In this document: one piece after another, positions 5,873 through 7,683 of the stretch
How the letters are laid out: every line of letters starts with the position of its first letter
How positions within the stretch are numbered: position 1 is the stretch's first letter
DNA from: Bacillota bacterium
GTDB lineage: Bacteria > Bacillota > Dethiobacteria > DTU022 > JAAZDU01
Direction of reading: 5' to 3'
DNA: 7,683 nucleotides
Assembly (NCBI GenBank): GCA_012512665.1
Contig: JAAZDU010000015.1
Coordinates: 1 to 7,683 of the forward strand
Position numbers and translations under genes: made by a program
The notes under the pieces: generated by a model
What the model was told of the DNA's origin: nothing
Database searches by the model: none
The model's input: the letters and a program-made list of their open reading frames with translations, nothing else

Positions 5873-6217
5873 TTAAGATACCCCTTTTACCTTTTCCAGA
5901 GAAATTACAAAATATATTCCCGTTCCCGGCTCATCCAGGCTGCCAATTATTTTTTCTACTTCTTTGACGGCTGCGTCTGCCTTATCCAAGCTTTCTACTA
6001 CAGAAAAAATAGTATTGTTTTGAGAGCGGCACTGGTTAAAAATAAGTTTGCGCAATCCTCCAACTACGGGGCTTTCGCATTCCATGATAGTTTCGCCCAT
6101 GCCTTTGGAATCCAACACAGTTGCTCCTCTAATGCCAATGTCTACAAATTTTTCTAAAATCTTATTTAATTTTTCTGTTTTGTTTAAGACCAAAACAAAT
6201 AAGTACAAGCGGCACAC
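5873..6217 (-). CDS. PII-like signalling protein
   Basis: A small cytoplasmic protein of up to 114 residues with the layout of the PII (GlnB-type) ferredoxin-like fold. There is a first strand LFVLVLNKTEKLNKILEKF, then GIRGATVLDSKGMG, matching the PII GITGMTV..KGFG region before the T-loop. A variable T-loop region follows (about 41-68), then NTIFSVVES, and finally the ligand-loop and last strand, EPGTGIYFVISLEKVKGV, which correspond to PII GDGKIFVLPVEEV. PII proteins are trimers that bind ATP/ADP, 2-oxoglutarate or other small molecules and then act on transporters or enzymes. The T-loop lacks the classical uridylylated tyrosine context, so this is a divergent PII-like protein rather than GlnB/GlnK. 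Start choice: GTG 6217 has no clear binding site, while TTG 6208 has a GGGGTG 6 nt upstream and would give MYLFVLVLNK, which fits the fold better. The gene faces the antiporter, ending 64 bases from it; a role in controlling that transporter is inference. Confidence 0.72.
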   Translation of the reverse strand: MCRLYLFVLVLNKTEKLNKILEKFVDIGIRGATVLDSKGMGETIMECESPVVGGLRKLIFNQCRSQNNTIFSVVESLDKADAAVKEVEKIIGSLDEPGTGIYFVISLEKVKGVS

Positions 6218-6242
6218 CCCATTTTGTTTTTAACTTAAGTTT

Positions 6243-6251
6243 ATTATAACA
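6243..6251 (-). promoter_or_regulatory. Extended -10 promoter for the PII-like gene
   Basis: On the minus strand this reads TGTTATAAT, a perfect extended -10 identical to the one before ccdA. No good -35 is found at the right distance, which extended -10 promoters can tolerate. Transcription would start near 6236, inside a perfect 10-bp palindrome AACTTAAGTT (6232-6241), about 20-28 nt before the candidate starts. Confidence 0.5.
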
Positions 6252-6380
6252 TATCTCTATCCTCTATTGTACCCGATAATTTAACTCAATTAGCATTTGC
6301 CTCCAGGTAAAAAATTATACCGGGCAGGATTATTGGCAAATTATATTGAAGTACGGGCGACCCGCAGGTATTTTATTGGA

Positions 6381-6389
6381 AAAGGAGGT
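6381..6389 (+). promoter_or_regulatory. Ribosome binding site fixing the MBL hydrolase start
   Basis: AAAGGAGGT is a near-perfect Shine-Dalgarno sequence, its GGAGG core 8 nt before GTG 6397. The frame stays open back to TTG 6346 but nothing there looks like a binding site. I saw no convincing plus-strand promoter between 6251 and 6380. Confidence 0.75.
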
Positions 6390-6396
6390 TATTGCT

Positions 6397-7044
6397 GTGG
6401 GAAAAGGCCGGGCAGTAGTTGACAGGGAAGGCCTTAGGGTGCAGAGATATTCTCTGGGGCCATACAGCACCAATGCCTATCTGCTCATCTGTAAAAAAAC
6501 AGGGGAGAGCGTGCTCATCGATGCTCCGGCGGAAGCAGAGACGATCATGAAGGCCTTAGAAGGGACCAAGCCCAGGTATATCCTGCTTACTCACACCCAC
6601 CTGGATCATATCGGTGCCCTGGCAGAGCTTCGCTCCCTGAAAATTCCCCTGGCAGCTCACGCTGCAGAAAGACCAAATCTTTCTTCGCCCCCTGAATTTT
6701 TCCTTGAAGATGGGGAGAAGATCTGCTTTGGCCAGCAGGAGCTGAAGGTGCTCCATACGCCGGGGCACACCAAGGGGAGCCTTTCTTTTTATCTTGAGGG
6801 GTTCCTTTTTTCTGGCGACACTCTTTTCCCTGGTGGGCCAGGAAAAACAGTTTCTCCTGCTGCCCTAAAAGAGATCATTGCTTCTATTACACGCCAGCTT
6901 TTTACACTGCCTGATCATACCAGGGTATTTCCGGGCCATGGGGAGGACACGGTGCTGAAAAAGGAGAAGGAAGCTTATAAAATATTTGCCTCCAGCCCCC
7001 ACGACCCCAATCTCTGCGGGGACGTTACCTGGCTTTCTGACTAA
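6397..7044 (+). CDS. Metallo-beta-lactamase-fold hydrolase, glyoxalase II-like
   Basis: A 215-residue cytoplasmic metal-dependent hydrolase. The metal site is complete: THTHLDH gives H66, H68, D70 and H71; TPGHT gives H124; FSGDTLF gives D141; and FPGHGED gives H181. This is the order and spacing of the glyoxalase II / MBL-fold family (PF00753-type), which binds two Zn or Fe ions and cleaves thioesters or related bonds. The N-terminal GPYSTNAYLL strand is also typical of short bacterial glyoxalase II-like proteins. The glutathione-binding C-terminal domain of true glyoxalase II is missing, so the natural substrate is unknown; a general thioester hydrolase is the safest reading. It starts at GTG 6397 with an excellent binding site. 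It lies between the divergently transcribed PII-like gene and the convergent PIG-L deacetylase gene, whose stop is 10 bases away, so it appears to be transcribed alone. Confidence 0.85.
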   Translation: MGKGRAVVDREGLRVQRYSLGPYSTNAYLLICKKTGESVLIDAPAEAETIMKALEGTKPRYILLTHTHLDHIGALAELRSLKIPLAAHAAERPNLSSPPEFFLEDGEKICFGQQELKVLHTPGHTKGSLSFYLEGFLFSGDTLFPGGPGKTVSPAALKEIIASITRQLFTLPDHTRVFPGHGEDTVLKKEKEAYKIFASSPHDPNLCGDVTWLSD

Positions 7045-7054
7045 AAGGCGATGC

Positions 7055-7683
7055 CTACAGGGGAAGCTGAACCCGGTGGAAGGCTTCTGCCAGCTCAAAA
7101 TTTTTGCCTCTCGCCATTATCAGGGCCCTCTCCCTCAACCATTTTTTAATAGCGGGGGCGCGGCTGCCGCCTACCTGGCTCTCGTGGCAAAAGAGGGCTT
7201 TTTCCTTTTGGGCGAAACTGGAAGTAATATCGACCCAGTAATTGGGTTCTTCAGATGCCCAAAGCAATGCTTCTTTTACCTTATGAGGCTGAAGGTTTTC
7301 TTCCAGCAGCTCAGGGTAGGAGAGGTGATCCCTGGCGTAAGGGAAAAGGGCGTCCAGGACTACCTGGCCTGTGATGCGGTGGTCCCTGTGCCATACGTAG
7401 CGGCGGTAAGGGTCAACAGTTGCTACGATTTCGGGGCGGTATTTTCTAATTAAACGCACTATTTCTTTCCGAAAATCAGGGGTGTCCTCCAGCCCCTGGT
7501 CAGGATATTGCAGAAATACTACTTCCCTCACGCCCAGAACTTTGGCTGCAGCCAACTGCTCTTTTTTTCTAATCTCGGCCAACAGCTCTGGTTTCATGTT
7601 GCGGTCGCTGGTGCCTTTGTCGCCATTGGTGCAAACGGCGTAAACCACATCTTTTCCCTGTGCGGTCCAGAGGGCTACTGTTC
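7055..7683 (-). CDS. PIG-L/LmbE family deacetylase (5' end beyond the window)
   Basis: The visible 208 residues match the PIG-L/LmbE family (PF02585-type) of zinc-dependent de-N-acetylases, which act on GlcNAc-containing substrates; BshB and MshB in low-molecular-weight thiol synthesis belong here. The frame is open to the right edge: TVALWTAQGKDVVYAVCTNGDKG is the second-strand region that normally follows the AHPDDxE motif by about 10 residues, so the start and that metal motif lie just outside. The third zinc-ligand region is present as WHRDHR (about 7376-7390), equivalent to the family's HPDHR. Further family-like stretches are KEQLAAAKVLGV, VVFLQYPDQGL and KYRPEIVATVDPYRR. The GTG at 7648 is an internal codon, not a likely start. 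It ends 10 bases from the convergent MBL gene with no terminator between. A bacillithiol-type role is possible but nothing else here supports it. Confidence 0.9.
   Translation of the reverse strand, partial: TVALWTAQGKDVVYAVCTNGDKGTSDRNMKPELLAEIRKKEQLAAAKVLGVREVVFLQYPDQGLEDTPDFRKEIVRLIRKYRPEIVATVDPYRRYVWHRDHRITGQVVLDALFPYARDHLSYPELLEENLQPHKVKEALLWASEEPNYWVDITSSFAQKEKALFCHESQVGGSRAPAIKKWLRERALIMARGKNFELAEAFHRVQLPL

Noticed and set aside
6354..6364. CGGG-CGA-CCCG hairpin upstream of the MBL gene, considered as a terminator or riboswitch element
   Set aside because: It has only four base pairs with a three-base loop, no T-tract and no clear promoter upstream.
6986..7453. Plus-strand frame of 155 codons at the right end
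   Set aside because: It is antisense to the PIG-L gene, which has family motifs throughout, and it has no plausible start.

Overview
The window reads as a piece of a low-to-moderate GC Gram-positive anaerobe, most likely class Clostridia. The basis is strong GGAGG-type ribosome binding sites, frequent GTG starts, sigma-A type promoters with TGn-extended -10 boxes, and a large ferredoxin-flavoprotein carrying an MvhD/FlpD domain, a module typical of anaerobic electron transfer. No rRNA, tRNA, CRISPR array, insertion sequence or phage gene is visible. The lineage call is an inference from gene content, not a database match.

Layout. The left edge may hold the last residues of a plus-strand gene (3-53). 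It is followed on the minus strand by a C-GCAxxG-C-C family redox protein whose reading frame is broken near 280 (61-577). A 264-bp divergent intergenic region leads into a 698-residue flavoprotein / 2x[4Fe-4S] / MvhD fusion (842-2938), closed by a clear intrinsic terminator (2997-3034). An extended -10 promoter (3095-3122) drives a two-gene operon: ccdA (3156-3872) and a TlpA/ResA-like thioredoxin lipoprotein (3895-4386). Next comes a near-consensus promoter (4465-4493) followed about 60-80 nt later by an intrinsic terminator (4555-4580), which sits in front of an RCK-less CPA2 cation:proton antiporter (4627-5808). This looks like an attenuated or ligand-sensing leader. Converging on the antiporter from the minus strand is a PII-like regulatory protein (5873-6217) with its own extended -10 promoter. 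The right end has a metallo-beta-lactamase-fold hydrolase (6397-7044), converging on a PIG-L/LmbE deacetylase (7055-7683) that runs off the window edge.

How the genes may work together. The left two thirds is dominated by thiol and electron-transfer chemistry: a four-cysteine redox protein, an NAD(P)H-linked iron-sulfur flavoprotein, and a CcdA plus thioredoxin pair that carries reducing power across the membrane. The antiporter and the PII-like protein form a second plausible unit, a transporter without its own regulatory domain beside a small trimeric-type sensor. The most attractive candidates for something undescribed are the short terminated leader in front of the antiporter, the PII-like/antiporter pairing, and the altered cysteine pattern in the MvhD domain of the fusion protein.
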